Part shown: positions 49,844-58,861 of the stretch, piece by piece
Layout: the number at the start of each line of letters is the position of its first letter
Position numbering within the stretch: position 1 is the first letter of the stretch
Origin: JBFIHF01 sp964411125
GTDB taxonomy: Bacteria; Myxococcota_A; Bradymonadia; Bradymonadales; Bradymonadaceae
Direction: 5' to 3'
Length of the DNA: 64,000 nucleotides
NCBI GenBank assembly: GCA_964411125.1
Contig: CAYPJU010000003.1
Span: 109,446 to 173,445 of the forward strand
Made by a program: the position numbers and the translations under genes
The notes under the pieces: model-generated
Database searches by the model: none
Seen by the model: the letters and a program-made list of their open reading frames with translations, nothing else
Told to the model about the DNA's origin: nothing

Positions 49844-51385
49844 CTACTTCATCGAACCACGACGTGAGAAGCGGCGGCCGAAAGCGAGGAACATCCCGAT
49901 GACTCCGAACCACCACAGCGAAGAGGCCTGCGCGTGGGCGCAACCCGCACACGCCCCTCTTTTCCGAGCGGGCTTCGGCAGCTCGACCTCTCTGGCCGGC
50001 ACGACGCGCCCGACATCGATCGGGTTCTTCACGAGCGACGCGACGTCGGAGACGGGCACCGACCCGCTCGTGGAACGGGAGTTGGCCGAAGGAGCCGCCG
50101 ACAAGCCCGCCGTTCCCCCACCGGGTGGTCCCCCCCAGACGCCGAAACGCGGATCTTCGCAGTTCGCGTCGCCCTGCCACTCGTGCCGGATGATGTAGCG
50201 CCCCTGAAACGCGTTCCGCCCGTGGGGCGAGGCATCGATCCTCGCACCTCGAGCCAACGCGCCATCCTCCGTCCTGACTTCGAGCCCTCCGACGATCGGG
50301 GGCGCCTTCGCGAAGACCAGATCTTCTCCAACCTCTCCGGCGTCGTGACGAGCATGCAGCCGCGTCACCACCCACGTTGCCGGTGCGATGTTCTCGGTGA
50401 CCACATCGGCGCCGAACGTGAGGATATCCTCCTGATCGAGCGTCGGCCCCGGGCATGGATCACATTTCGCGCTGCTCCATGCGTATTCGGTGATCACGGC
50501 ACCCGGCTTCGACTTTCGCGTCGTCTCGAAGAGCGCCTCGTAAAAGCCCACGAAGTTGTCGCGCACCTCGTCCTTGACCTCCACGTTGGTGGGGATGAAC
50601 ACGTTCGGCCGGTTCGCGACCTCGAAACGAAAACCCTCCGCCAACGTGTAGACGATCAGGTCTTGCGAACCCGCGGAGTTGATCATCCCGAGCCGAACCG
50701 GCAGGAAGAACGAGTCGTTCTCGTAGTGAAAGCGCAACGGCGAGAGGACGACCGTCCCGTCGGGCTTCGTCTCCGCCCGGTCGATGTCGACTCGGGCGAC
50801 GAAGAAGTACATCCCCGATTCGACGTAGGGCGCCAGGTAAGGCTCCGCGCCGTCCGGAATGTTGTAGCCGTTCTGCCTGAGCCACGTGTCGAGCGCGGTC
50901 GACTCCGTCGCGCTCAGCACCACGATGTCGTACTCCCCGACGCTGAACTTCGCCTCGACCTTGACCGCCTTGCGCACTCGGCGCTCCGAGACACTCTCGA
51001 CATCCGTCGTCACACTCGAAGTCAGTTCGGCCGGCGGCTCGTCCCAGCCCCGCGCCCTGCAGGGATCCTGCTCCCAGTACTCGACGAGCCTCGGTGAGGT
51101 CAGACGGTCGATCTTGTCGAACGCGTCCTTCGGCAACGTCTTGACGTTTTCGCGCTGCAACACCTGGGGAACCGGCACCACCATCGCGAAGTCCTGCGCC
51201 GGCCCTTTGTAGTTGTTCTGCATCGACTGCACGGTCGTGTCCGCGTAGCGCATCATCACGACCTGCGTCGCGTCGTTGACGAGGCTCCCCCCCTCGGGAG
51301 CCACGTAGAATCCGCAGAACGCAGCGGCGGGCGCCGCCGTGAGGAGCGCCAGAACAGCGACCAAGGAGGAAATGAGGGTCTTCAA
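49844..51385 (-). CDS. DUF2330 exported protein with a MYXO-CTERM-like C-terminus
   Basis: A 513-residue protein. The likely start is TTG 51385, because AGGAG lies seven bases upstream and a signal peptide follows at once. Family features are FCGFYVAP near the mature N-terminus and DFAMVVPVPQVLQRENVKTL near residue 70. The C-terminus has a Cys motif (GACAGCAHA), one hydrophobic helix and an Arg cluster (GRRFSRRG), as in sorting-signal proteins of myxobacteria. Function of DUF2330 is unknown. Confidence 0.82.
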   Translation of the reverse strand: MKTLISSLVAVLALLTAAPAAAFCGFYVAPEGGSLVNDATQVVMMRYADTTVQSMQNNYKGPAQDFAMVVPVPQVLQRENVKTLPKDAFDKIDRLTSPRLVEYWEQDPCRARGWDEPPAELTSSVTTDVESVSERRVRKAVKVEAKFSVGEYDIVVLSATESTALDTWLRQNGYNIPDGAEPYLAPYVESGMYFFVARVDIDRAETKPDGTVVLSPLRFHYENDSFFLPVRLGMINSAGSQDLIVYTLAEGFRFEVANRPNVFIPTNVEVKDEVRDNFVGFYEALFETTRKSKPGAVITEYAWSSAKCDPCPGPTLDQEDILTFGADVVTENIAPATWVVTRLHARHDAGEVGEDLVFAKAPPIVGGLEVRTEDGALARGARIDASPHGRNAFQGRYIIRHEWQGDANCEDPRFGVWGGPPGGGTAGLSAAPSANSRSTSGSVPVSDVASLVKNPIDVGRVVPAREVELPKPARKRGACAGCAHAQASSLWWFGVIGMFLAFGRRFSRRGSMK

Positions 51386-51398
51386 GATCGACTCCTGT

Positions 51399-51956
51399 TC
51401 ACTGAGGAAGAGCGCTGGGAACGTCGTCCGGCGTTCCCGCTCCACCGTCCGGCGTTCCGGCGTCGGCGCCCGGGACTGCAGGCGGCGGCGTCGGAGGGGG
51501 CGGCGGCTCCGCCGCTTTGCGAGCGGCGGCGGGGATGAACGTCCAGCCCGGCGTGTCTTTGTACTCCAGGCACATCGTTCGCGTCCGATCGCCGCTCGTC
51601 TCAGCCCCTTCGAGAGCCTCCGGGGGAAGCTGCTGAATCCAGTACGAGGTCGTCCCTTCGCCATAGAGAAAACATCCGGTGGAATCGATCCCCCCGGCTT
51701 GCTCCCGAACCACTTTCCGTTCCCCGTCGGTCGCCACGATCTCGTGCGTCTCGATCCGACCCGTTTCGTTCTTGAGGAGGACGTAGGTGTACGTCTTCTT
51801 GGCCGCTTCGTCGCGGAGCTCCCACTCCCCTTCGATCGTCCCGTACGACTCGAGCAGACGTTTCGTCTTTCGGGTCTCGTTGGGGACCGAACACCCCCAT
51901 GCGGTGGACGCGACAAAGACCAAAACAGCGGGAATCCAGAGCTTTTTCGTCATCAT
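51399..51956 (-). CDS. lipoprotein of unknown function with Pro-rich tail
   Basis: A 185-residue protein (ATG 51956 or the next codon, ATG 51953). It has a lipobox (STAWGC, Cys near residue 22), a compact beta-rich domain with two further Cys residues, and a Pro/Ala/Asp-rich tail. It is 13 bases upstream of the DUF2330 gene on the same strand, so the two are probably co-transcribed and both act in the envelope. Confidence 0.7.
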   Translation of the reverse strand: MMTKKLWIPAVLVFVASTAWGCSVPNETRKTKRLLESYGTIEGEWELRDEAAKKTYTYVLLKNETGRIETHEIVATDGERKVVREQAGGIDSTGCFLYGEGTTSYWIQQLPPEALEGAETSGDRTRTMCLEYKDTPGWTFIPAAARKAAEPPPPPTPPPAVPGADAGTPDGGAGTPDDVPSALPQ

Positions 51957-52032
51957 GGCAGGCCGTGGTTGGAGTCGCCCCTTCGTACCACTTGCCCCCG
52001 CACGCGCACAACGCGCACACCTGCCACCCCGT

Positions 52033-52062
52033 CTTTCAGTCCCCTCTCCGAACATCTATAGT
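52033..52062 (+). promoter_or_regulatory. possible promoter of the UAA tRNA
   Basis: A good -10 box TATAGT (52057-52062) lies eight bases before the tRNA. The best -35 candidate is only CTTTCA (52033-52038) at 18 bases, so activity may depend on an activator. Confidence 0.4.
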
Positions 52063-52070
52063 CGCGGCGC

Positions 52071-52144
52071 GCCCTCATAGCCCAACTGGCAGAGGCAGCG
52101 GACTTAAAATCCGCACAGTCTGGGTTCGAATCCCAGTGGGGGCA
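52071..52144 (+). tRNA. class I tRNA with UAA anticodon (nominal tRNA-Leu)
   Basis: A complete 74-nt cloverleaf. The acceptor is GCCCTCA/TGGGGGC with discriminator A. The anticodon stem GCGGA/TCCGC holds the loop CTTAAAA, giving anticodon UAA, which reads leucine UUA/UUG. The T-arm is CTGGG-TTCGAAT-CCCAG. The variable loop is only ACAGT (5 nt), whereas bacterial tRNA-Leu are class II with a long variable arm. No CCA is encoded. Calling it tRNA-Leu rests on the anticodon alone. Confidence 0.88.
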
Positions 52145-52165
52145 TCTCGACGGCCGAGGTGTGTG

Positions 52166-53329
52166 ATGAAGACAGTTGCAGCGCTCTCCATGGGTATCGT
52201 CTGCCTCTCCGCCTGCTCCCCTCCGTCCGACGGAGCCGGCAAGGACGCGGGGAACCTCCAAGACACGGACACCACGGCCACCTCGTTCGCCACGGTCTAC
52301 TCCCCCACGAGCCAGCACGAACTCGGCATCGAAGCCCGGCGCCCTCTCCTCGCCGACCTCGACGGCGATGGCGACCTCGACGTACTGGTGGCGCACCAGT
52401 TCTCTCGCGGCGTTCGAACATTTCTCGGCGATGGATCAGGAGAACTCGAGGAAGGTCCCACGCTCGATGTCGGGCGCGTGGCGGACTGCGCGGTGGCCGA
52501 CTTCGACGCCGACGGGACGATCGACCTCATCGCCGCGATCGACGGCGAACTGGACCTGGTCCTCCTCTCCGACGTCCTCGGCGCCGCGGAGCTCACCACG
52601 TACTCGTTGACCGGGACGGCCCGCGGCATCGCTCCAGGCGACTTCGATGGCGACGAAGATCTGGACGTCGCCGTCAGCATCTCCGCCGTCGGGGGCGACC
52701 AGCGACAGGAGGTCGCGCTCTTCCTCAACGACGAGGGAGTCTTCGACGGCCCGCGGCGGGTGACCACGCCGTTCGAGCCGGGAGCGATGCAGGCCGTCGA
52801 TGCCGACGAGGACGGGGACCTGGATCTGATCGTGACGCTCGAGACGACCGCGGCGGTCGTCCTGCAAAACGACGGGAGCGCCAACCTCGCCGTCGGCAGC
52901 CCGTTCGAGCTCGGCGAGGGAGTGCTCGCCTTCACCGCGCTCCAACTCGACGGCGTCGGCGGACTCGACGTCGTCGCTGCGGACCTCACCGCGAACAGCC
53001 TCAACCTCGCCGCCGACATCCCGCGAGGCGAGCTCGCGACCCTGGCGACGATCGCCGCGCCGTTCGACGTCGTGGCCCTCCGCGCGAACGATGACGAGGC
53101 GCTCGACCTCGCCGCGACGAGCGTCGACGACATGGCAGTCTTCGGGCTCGTCTCGCTGAGCGACGGTCGCTACGCCCCCGTGGGGCTCGTCGAGGTCCCC
53201 GACGCGGTTCGGCTCGGCGCGCTCGCGGCCGGCGACCTCGACGGCGACGGACTCGACGACCTCCTCGTCGTCGAACGAAACCGCGAGGCGCAAGGAACTC
53301 TCCACGTATTCACGACAGCGCCTCGATAG
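52166..53329 (+). CDS. FG-GAP/VCBS-repeat lipoprotein
   Basis: A 387-residue protein with a lipobox (VCLSAC, Cys near residue 17). At least six beta-propeller repeats carry calcium-binding loops of the FG-GAP type: ADLDGDGDLDVLVA, ADFDADGTIDLIAA, GDFDGDEDLDVAVS, VDADEDGDLDLIVT and GDLDGDGLDDLLVV. It is expected to be a calcium-stabilised surface protein. It begins 22 bases after the UAA tRNA and could be on the same transcript. Confidence 0.82.
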   Translation: MKTVAALSMGIVCLSACSPPSDGAGKDAGNLQDTDTTATSFATVYSPTSQHELGIEARRPLLADLDGDGDLDVLVAHQFSRGVRTFLGDGSGELEEGPTLDVGRVADCAVADFDADGTIDLIAAIDGELDLVLLSDVLGAAELTTYSLTGTARGIAPGDFDGDEDLDVAVSISAVGGDQRQEVALFLNDEGVFDGPRRVTTPFEPGAMQAVDADEDGDLDLIVTLETTAAVVLQNDGSANLAVGSPFELGEGVLAFTALQLDGVGGLDVVAADLTANSLNLAADIPRGELATLATIAAPFDVVALRANDDEALDLAATSVDDMAVFGLVSLSDGRYAPVGLVEVPDAVRLGALAAGDLDGDGLDDLLVVERNREAQGTLHVFTTAPR

Positions 53330-53345
53330 GCGGCTCGATCAGACG

Positions 53346-53918
53346 TCACTTCTCCAGCGCTTCGACGCCGAGGAGGTTGAAGCTGTTGATGCCGTGGTTG
53401 TGCAGGTGAAACTGCAGCGCGGCCCCGGCGGGATAGTCCGTCGGCGCGACGAACTCCTCTTCGATGAGCGCCCCCGAATCCGACGGCCTCGTGACCCGCC
53501 GGTCCCACACCACCGCGTCGTCCAACGCGATGCCGACGTGAGCTTCTCCGTCGCCCACCAGCGCGTAATGCCAGATCCGCACCCGAAGCGTCGTGCCGGC
53601 GGCGATCGCCATCGCGATCGGGTGCGCCCCGACGAAAGGATTACACGCATCCGTCTCGACCCCGAGTGCCGGCCTACCGTCGAACTCTTCGACCTCCCAC
53701 CCCACGCCTCGCTCGCACGGTTCCGCGGGGGCGAGATCGCCGAACGCGTCTTCGGCCGTCGACTCCGCGGACCATTGAGAGTGGTCGACGAGTGGACCGG
53801 CCGCCGACGCCGCGGTGTCCGAAAGCTCTCCGCCTGCATCGACCGTCGAGGACGGGGGGCTGCAGGCGGCAGCGGCCGCGAAGAGCAGAAACGCAGAAGT
53901 TTGTCGCACCGGGCTCAC
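53346..53918 (-). CDS. lipoprotein of unknown function
   Basis: A 190-residue protein with a GTG start at 53918 and a lipobox (FAAAAAC, Cys near residue 19). After an Ala/Ser/Asp linker comes a beta-sandwich-like domain with RVRIWHYALVGDGEAHVGIALDD and a conserved-looking FHLHNHGINSFNLLGVEALEK end. This may be a carbohydrate-binding-like fold, but I recognise no family. It is divergent from the nucleotidyltransferase gene by 62 bases. Confidence 0.62.
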   Translation of the reverse strand: MSPVRQTSAFLLFAAAAACSPPSSTVDAGGELSDTAASAAGPLVDHSQWSAESTAEDAFGDLAPAEPCERGVGWEVEEFDGRPALGVETDACNPFVGAHPIAMAIAAGTTLRVRIWHYALVGDGEAHVGIALDDAVVWDRRVTRPSDSGALIEEEFVAPTDYPAGAALQFHLHNHGINSFNLLGVEALEK

Positions 53919-53980
53919 GGGCTTAGGGTATGTTTCCCAACGCCGACTGTCATGGACCCTCTCCCTCGACCGGAGCGCCG

Positions 53981-55105
53981 ATGAGCATCACCGACGAACT
54001 CACCGAAGACGAACGCGCTTTCCTCGACCGCCACGGTTTCGACGCCGAGCTGTTCGAGGACCTGCGGGAGCGTTACCTCGACGGCGAGCTGACGCCGGGC
54101 TCCAACGCCATCTCGGGCGAGGTCCTCCCCCCCGCTGCCGACGACGTCGTCGACGTCCCCGCGCCGGGCACGCCGGAGCGCGCCCAGGCGAAGCGCGCGG
54201 GCCTCGCGGCGATCGAGGCCGGAGAGGTGGGCCACGTGGTCCTCAACGGAGGGATGGCGACTCGCTTCGGAGGCGTCGTAAAAGGCGTCGTCGAGGTCAC
54301 GAACGGGATCTCGTTCCTGGGGCTGAAGATTCGCGACGCGAATCGGTGGGACTCCAAAGTCCCCGTCTTCCTTATGAACTCCTTCGCGACCGACGAGGCG
54401 ACGAAAGTTCACCTGGAGGAGAACCGATACTTCGGGATTTACCCCGGACGCGTCGCGTCGTTCCGTCAGAACATCGGAGTTCGGCTGTCGCCGGACGGCT
54501 CGATCTTTCGCGACGCCGACGGGGCTTCTTTCTACGGCCCCGGCCACGGGGATCTCCCCGAAGCGTTGGGGCGAGGGACGCTCCGGCGGTTCCGCGAACG
54601 CGGCGGCCGATACCTCGTGATGTCCAACGTCGACAACGTTTACGCGACGCTCGACCCCGTCGTCATCGGGATGCACGTCCTCGCCTCCAACGACGGCGCC
54701 GAGATGACCGTGGAAGCAGCTCCCCGCTTCGAGGGGGACAAAGGTGGGATGCCCGCTCGCGTCGACGGGGACCTCCAGGTCGTCGAAGCGTTTCGATTCC
54801 CCGCCGGCTTCGACGACTCGTCAATCGACGTCTTCAACACCAACACGTTCATCTTCGACGCCGCCGCGCTGGCGCAGAAGTTCGACCTCACGTGGTTCGC
54901 CGTCGAGAAGTCCGTCGGCGGGCAGACCGCGATCCAGTTCGAGCGACTCGCCGGTGAGCTCTCCGCGTTCCTCGAGACCCAGTTTCTGCGCGTCTCCCGC
55001 GAAGGCGACTCCTCTCGCTTCATGCCGATCAAGACCCCCGAAGACCTCGAGTCAGAGCGCGCCGGGATTCGACGCATCCTGCGGTCCCGCGGCATCCTCG
55101 ACTGA
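53981..55105 (+). CDS. UDPGP-family nucleotidyltransferase (UDP-sugar pyrophosphorylase)
   Basis: A 374-residue enzyme of the UTP-glucose-1-phosphate / UDP-GlcNAc pyrophosphorylase family. The nucleotide loop GGMATRFGGVVKGVVEV is near residue 90, FLMNSFATDEAT near 130, the metal-site region SNVDNVYATLDP near 215 and NTNTFIFD near 285. The sugar specificity cannot be decided from motifs. The ATG at 53981 has GGAG upstream. Convergent with the RND gene. Confidence 0.82.
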   Translation: MSITDELTEDERAFLDRHGFDAELFEDLRERYLDGELTPGSNAISGEVLPPAADDVVDVPAPGTPERAQAKRAGLAAIEAGEVGHVVLNGGMATRFGGVVKGVVEVTNGISFLGLKIRDANRWDSKVPVFLMNSFATDEATKVHLEENRYFGIYPGRVASFRQNIGVRLSPDGSIFRDADGASFYGPGHGDLPEALGRGTLRRFRERGGRYLVMSNVDNVYATLDPVVIGMHVLASNDGAEMTVEAAPRFEGDKGGMPARVDGDLQVVEAFRFPAGFDDSSIDVFNTNTFIFDAAALAQKFDLTWFAVEKSVGGQTAIQFERLAGELSAFLETQFLRVSREGDSSRFMPIKTPEDLESERAGIRRILRSRGILD

Positions 55106-55107
55106 GG

Positions 55108-57396
55108 TCAGACCCGCAGCCAACCGGCCCGAATGAGGGCCGGCACGAGCAGCAAGTCGGCGACGAGCGCGACCACGAAGCAGATCGGTAGCAGCAACCC
55201 CATCACCCAGATCGACAGGTAGTCGCTGACCAACAGCGGGAGGAAACCTGCCGTGAACACGAACGTCGTAATGACGATTCCGCGCCCGCTGTACCGAAAC
55301 GTCTCACGAATCGCCGCGTCCCGGTCGCCGGTGCGTCGCACCTCGGTGGCATAACGCGCGATGAAGTGGATGGTGTCATCGACCCCGATTCCGAGCGCGA
55401 TCATCCCGACGACCAGCGTGTCGGAGTCCGTCGTCTCCCACGCAAAGCCGGCGAAAGCGGCCGCGAACAGCAGCGGAATGACGTTCGGAATCATCGAGAC
55501 GGCGCCTGCCGTGAACGAACGAAACGCGAACATCAGGATGAGACCGATCACGATCAGCGAGAACAGAAGCCCACGCTTCTGCCCCGCGAGAATCTCGGTC
55601 AGCCACTCGCCCATGAGCGGCCCCAGCCCCGTCGCGAGGATGTCGGCCTCCCCGAGCAACTTTTCCCCTTCCCGCTCGGCGAAGGTCCGCAGCTCGTTCT
55701 GCCCCACGATGCCGTGGATCGACGTATGGACCGTGAACCGCGCTTCGCGCCGCCCGAAATCGACGTACGACTTCAACGCATCGGGGCCCTGCATCTCGAG
55801 CAGCACCATCAACTGCGCGATCTGCGCGTCGTCGGTCCGAGAGAAGTCGGCATCCTCACCGACGACCGAGCGGTGCGTCGCCTGCATCAGGTCCACCAAC
55901 GACACGACCTTCTCGACTCCCTCCCTCGCCTCGAGCCGCCGCTCGAACTCGGCCAGAGCCGCGAACGTCTCGGCGTCGAGCAACGCGCCTTCGCCCCCGG
56001 CATCGACGTAGACGTCGAGGACCACCGAGTCGACGAACCGGTCCTGCAACCACCGCTGGTCGACCCGCACGACGTTCTGGTCATCCAGACGCTCCGAGAA
56101 CGTCGTCTCGATCTCGATCTTCGAGGCGCCGAACGCCATCACTGCGAGCAGCACCGCGAACGCCGCGATGAGCAGTCGGTATCGCGCGATCGTGAAGGAG
56201 GCGACCGCCGCGAGTCCCTCCTCGACCCTCGCCTGAACTGCCGCGGCCCGGCCCTCCTTCCACGAGCCCGGCGTCGGCAGTACGTCGAGCATGACCGGAA
56301 CGAGGACGAGCGCCAGCACGTACGCCGCGACGACCCCGAAGGCCGACGCGAGGCCGAGCCGCGAAAACGCGGGCGCCGGCACCCACGCGAGCGCCAGGAA
56401 GCCGACTCCGGTCGTCAGCGACGTGAGGAGGCAAGCCGCCCCAACCTCGGCCGTCGCCGCGACGATTGCCTCGCGCTTCTCGTGCCCGGCGTCGAGATTC
56501 AGGAGGTAGGCGCTGCAGATGTGCACCACGTCCGAGAAGCTGATGATCATCACGAATACGGGAAGGATCGACATCAGCACGTTCACTGTCGGGTCCATCG
56601 CGACCGCGAACGACGTCGCCCAGATGACCGCGACCAACGCCGAAACGGTCGTGACGACGACCGGCCACAGACGCCCGAACATCACGAAGACCGCCAGCAG
56701 CAACAGCAACGACACCATCGGGAAGAGCTGCAAGATGTTGAGCTGGCTCTGCTGAATCATCTCGGCGATCACCGTCGGACCGCCGCCCGGGTGAATCTTC
56801 TCGCGCGCCAGACCGGCTGCCTCGAACGCCGCGAGCATCTGCGCGAGATAGCGAGGGCCGTCTTCGGCGTCGCGGTTCGGGTCGGCCGCCATCTCGACCA
56901 ACACCAGAGTGTCACTCCCCCCGCGCCCCACCAGCAGCTCGCCGGCGATTGGATCGCCCCGTATCTCCTCCAGAATCTGCGCCGAACTGCTCGGGTCCGC
57001 GAGCACCTCGTCCCCGAAGTTGCGCACCCCGATCGTGTCCCCTTCGAGCCCGACCCGCTCGAGGTTGACGATCGAGACGACTCGCAACACCTCCGGCATC
57101 TGCGACACGCGGGCTTCGAAGTCGCGAAGCTGGCCGATCAGGGTCGAATCGAGCGGCGCCTCCGCCTCCACCCCGAAGACGTAGATTTCGTCGGTTCCGA
57201 ACTCCGCAGTCTTCGCGAGGTAGGCGTTGTAACCGGGGTGATCGTCCCCGAAGAAGAGCGACCGAACCGAGGATCCCAGCACCGCGGAAGGCAACACCGA
57301 CGCAAAACCGAGCGTGATCGCCATGACGACCACGACCACCCAGATCTTGTGTGTGAGGACCGCATCGGTGAGGCGGCGAAGAAGGCGTTCGACCAC
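55108..57396 (-). CDS. RND-superfamily (MMPL-like) exporter
   Basis: A 762-residue inner-membrane protein from GTG 57396 with GGAG six bases upstream. It has two copies of the RND half: one helix, a large periplasmic domain, then five or six helices, repeated after about residue 400. Motifs include VLMSILPVFVMIISFSDVVH and MIALGIGVDDTIHFIARY. The family exports lipids and hydrophobic compounds by proton drive. No membrane-fusion partner is next to it. Substrate unknown. Confidence 0.85.
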   Translation of the reverse strand: MVERLLRRLTDAVLTHKIWVVVVVMAITLGFASVLPSAVLGSSVRSLFFGDDHPGYNAYLAKTAEFGTDEIYVFGVEAEAPLDSTLIGQLRDFEARVSQMPEVLRVVSIVNLERVGLEGDTIGVRNFGDEVLADPSSSAQILEEIRGDPIAGELLVGRGGSDTLVLVEMAADPNRDAEDGPRYLAQMLAAFEAAGLAREKIHPGGGPTVIAEMIQQSQLNILQLFPMVSLLLLLAVFVMFGRLWPVVVTTVSALVAVIWATSFAVAMDPTVNVLMSILPVFVMIISFSDVVHICSAYLLNLDAGHEKREAIVAATAEVGAACLLTSLTTGVGFLALAWVPAPAFSRLGLASAFGVVAAYVLALVLVPVMLDVLPTPGSWKEGRAAAVQARVEEGLAAVASFTIARYRLLIAAFAVLLAVMAFGASKIEIETTFSERLDDQNVVRVDQRWLQDRFVDSVVLDVYVDAGGEGALLDAETFAALAEFERRLEAREGVEKVVSLVDLMQATHRSVVGEDADFSRTDDAQIAQLMVLLEMQGPDALKSYVDFGRREARFTVHTSIHGIVGQNELRTFAEREGEKLLGEADILATGLGPLMGEWLTEILAGQKRGLLFSLIVIGLILMFAFRSFTAGAVSMIPNVIPLLFAAAFAGFAWETTDSDTLVVGMIALGIGVDDTIHFIARYATEVRRTGDRDAAIRETFRYSGRGIVITTFVFTAGFLPLLVSDYLSIWVMGLLLPICFVVALVADLLLVPALIRAGWLRV

Positions 57397-57543
57397 TCGG
57401 ACTCCACATTGGCGACGCCCGAACAACGTATCGGACTCGCCGCCCGCCTTGAAGCGTCGTCCCAATTTTGTGTTCCACTCGTCACGGCGTGCGGGACCAG
57501 CTGTTTCCCAGCGAGCCCGACGCAAAGCGCGACGCGCGATGCG

Positions 57544-58689
57544 TCACGAAAAGGTCTTCGCGATGATCTCCTTCATGATCTCCTGCGTCCCGCCACCGAT
57601 CGGCAACAGCCGCGCATCGCGAGAAAGCCGCTCGACCTTCGTCTCGCGCATGTATCCCATACCCCCGAAGATCTGGACCGCCTCGTAAGTGACCTCCATC
57701 GCGACCTCGGCGCAGAAGTTCTTCGCCGCGCTCACCTCGGCGACCACGTACTGGCCGCGGTCCATCGCGGCTGCCACTTGATAGACCATCATCCGCGCCG
57801 CGAGGGTCTTCGTCCACATGTCGGCAAGCTTGTGCCGGATCACCTGGAACTTCCCGATCGGGCGTCCGAACGCTTCGCGCTCCTGCGCGTAGCGGGCCGC
57901 CTCCTCCCAACAGACCTGTGCCGTGCCCGCGCCGTACGCCGCGAGGGCGAGGCGTTCGGTCTGGAAGTTCCGCATCAGCGTCTGGAAGGCACCGCCCTCC
58001 TCACCGACGAGGTTCGACGCGGGTACTCGGACGTCCGAGAACGCGAGCTCCGCCGTGTCGCTCGCGAGCCAGCCGGTCTTCTTCAGCGCGCGGGAGACCT
58101 CGAACCCCGGCATCCCCTTCTCGATCACCATGAACGAGAGCCCCTGGTGTGGGTCGTCGCCCGTGCGGACCAGCGTGGTCACGAAATCCGCGCGCACCCC
58201 TGAGGTGATGAAGATCTTCGAACCGTTGACGATCCAGTCGTCGCCGTCGCGACGAGCCGTCGTCCTCACGCCCGCTACGTCCGACCCCGTGCCCGGTTCG
58301 GTGATCGCCAGCGCACCGATCTTCTCGCCGGCCATCGCTGGGCGAACGAACCGATCGAGCAACCCGCCATCGCCCGACTGAATGAGCGCGGGCACGGCGA
58401 TGCCGAGCGAACCGAGACCGGCGCAAACTCCGGTCGATCCACCGTACAGGAGCCCCTCGATCGCCATCACCACATCCAGGTTTCCGCCGCCAGCGCCCCC
58501 CACCTCTTCCGGAAACCCGATCTGAAGCACCCCCGCGTTCGCCGCCGTGCGGTAGAGCTCGCGCGGAAACTCGCCCGCTTCCTCCCACTCGTACGCGTGG
58601 GGCGCGATCTCGCCCAGGGCGAAGCGCTTCGCCGTATCGCGAATCATCTGTTCCGTTTCGCCGATGAAGTTGCCGAAAAAGTCGTTCAT
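57544..58689 (-). CDS. acyl-CoA dehydrogenase
   Basis: A 381-residue FAD enzyme that forms the alpha-beta double bond in acyl-CoA. Motifs: ALAITEPGTGSDVAGVRT near residue 125, NGSKIFITSG near 155, ERLALAAYGAGTAQ near 240 and FGGMGYMRETKVERLSRDAR near 345. The common YEGT catalytic Glu is replaced by IGGGT, as in subfamilies (for example long-chain and isovaleryl types) whose Glu lies elsewhere. GGAG lies seven bases before the ATG at 58689. It may be co-transcribed with the RND exporter 147 bases downstream. Confidence 0.9.
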   Translation of the reverse strand: MNDFFGNFIGETEQMIRDTAKRFALGEIAPHAYEWEEAGEFPRELYRTAANAGVLQIGFPEEVGGAGGGNLDVVMAIEGLLYGGSTGVCAGLGSLGIAVPALIQSGDGGLLDRFVRPAMAGEKIGALAITEPGTGSDVAGVRTTARRDGDDWIVNGSKIFITSGVRADFVTTLVRTGDDPHQGLSFMVIEKGMPGFEVSRALKKTGWLASDTAELAFSDVRVPASNLVGEEGGAFQTLMRNFQTERLALAAYGAGTAQVCWEEAARYAQEREAFGRPIGKFQVIRHKLADMWTKTLAARMMVYQVAAAMDRGQYVVAEVSAAKNFCAEVAMEVTYEAVQIFGGMGYMRETKVERLSRDARLLPIGGGTQEIMKEIIAKTFS

Positions 58690-58861
58690 GCAGGGCTCCG
58701 CTTCGTCGTGAGGTTCTGACGCCACAACCTGGTGCGCTCGCGCCACAGTTCACCGTGGGGCGGAGGTCCCGATCTGGACCGTTCCGTGGGACTTACGCAC
58801 GCTCTGACGATGGCACGGTGATTGCTCTTAAACCAGTGGCAACCCGAGGAGCCGAAGCCCC

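Noticed and set aside
55366..58203. A 945-codon open frame antisense to the RND exporter and acyl-CoA dehydrogenase
   Set aside because: It spans two well-recognised genes and their gap, is extremely Arg/His/Asp-rich and has no domain.
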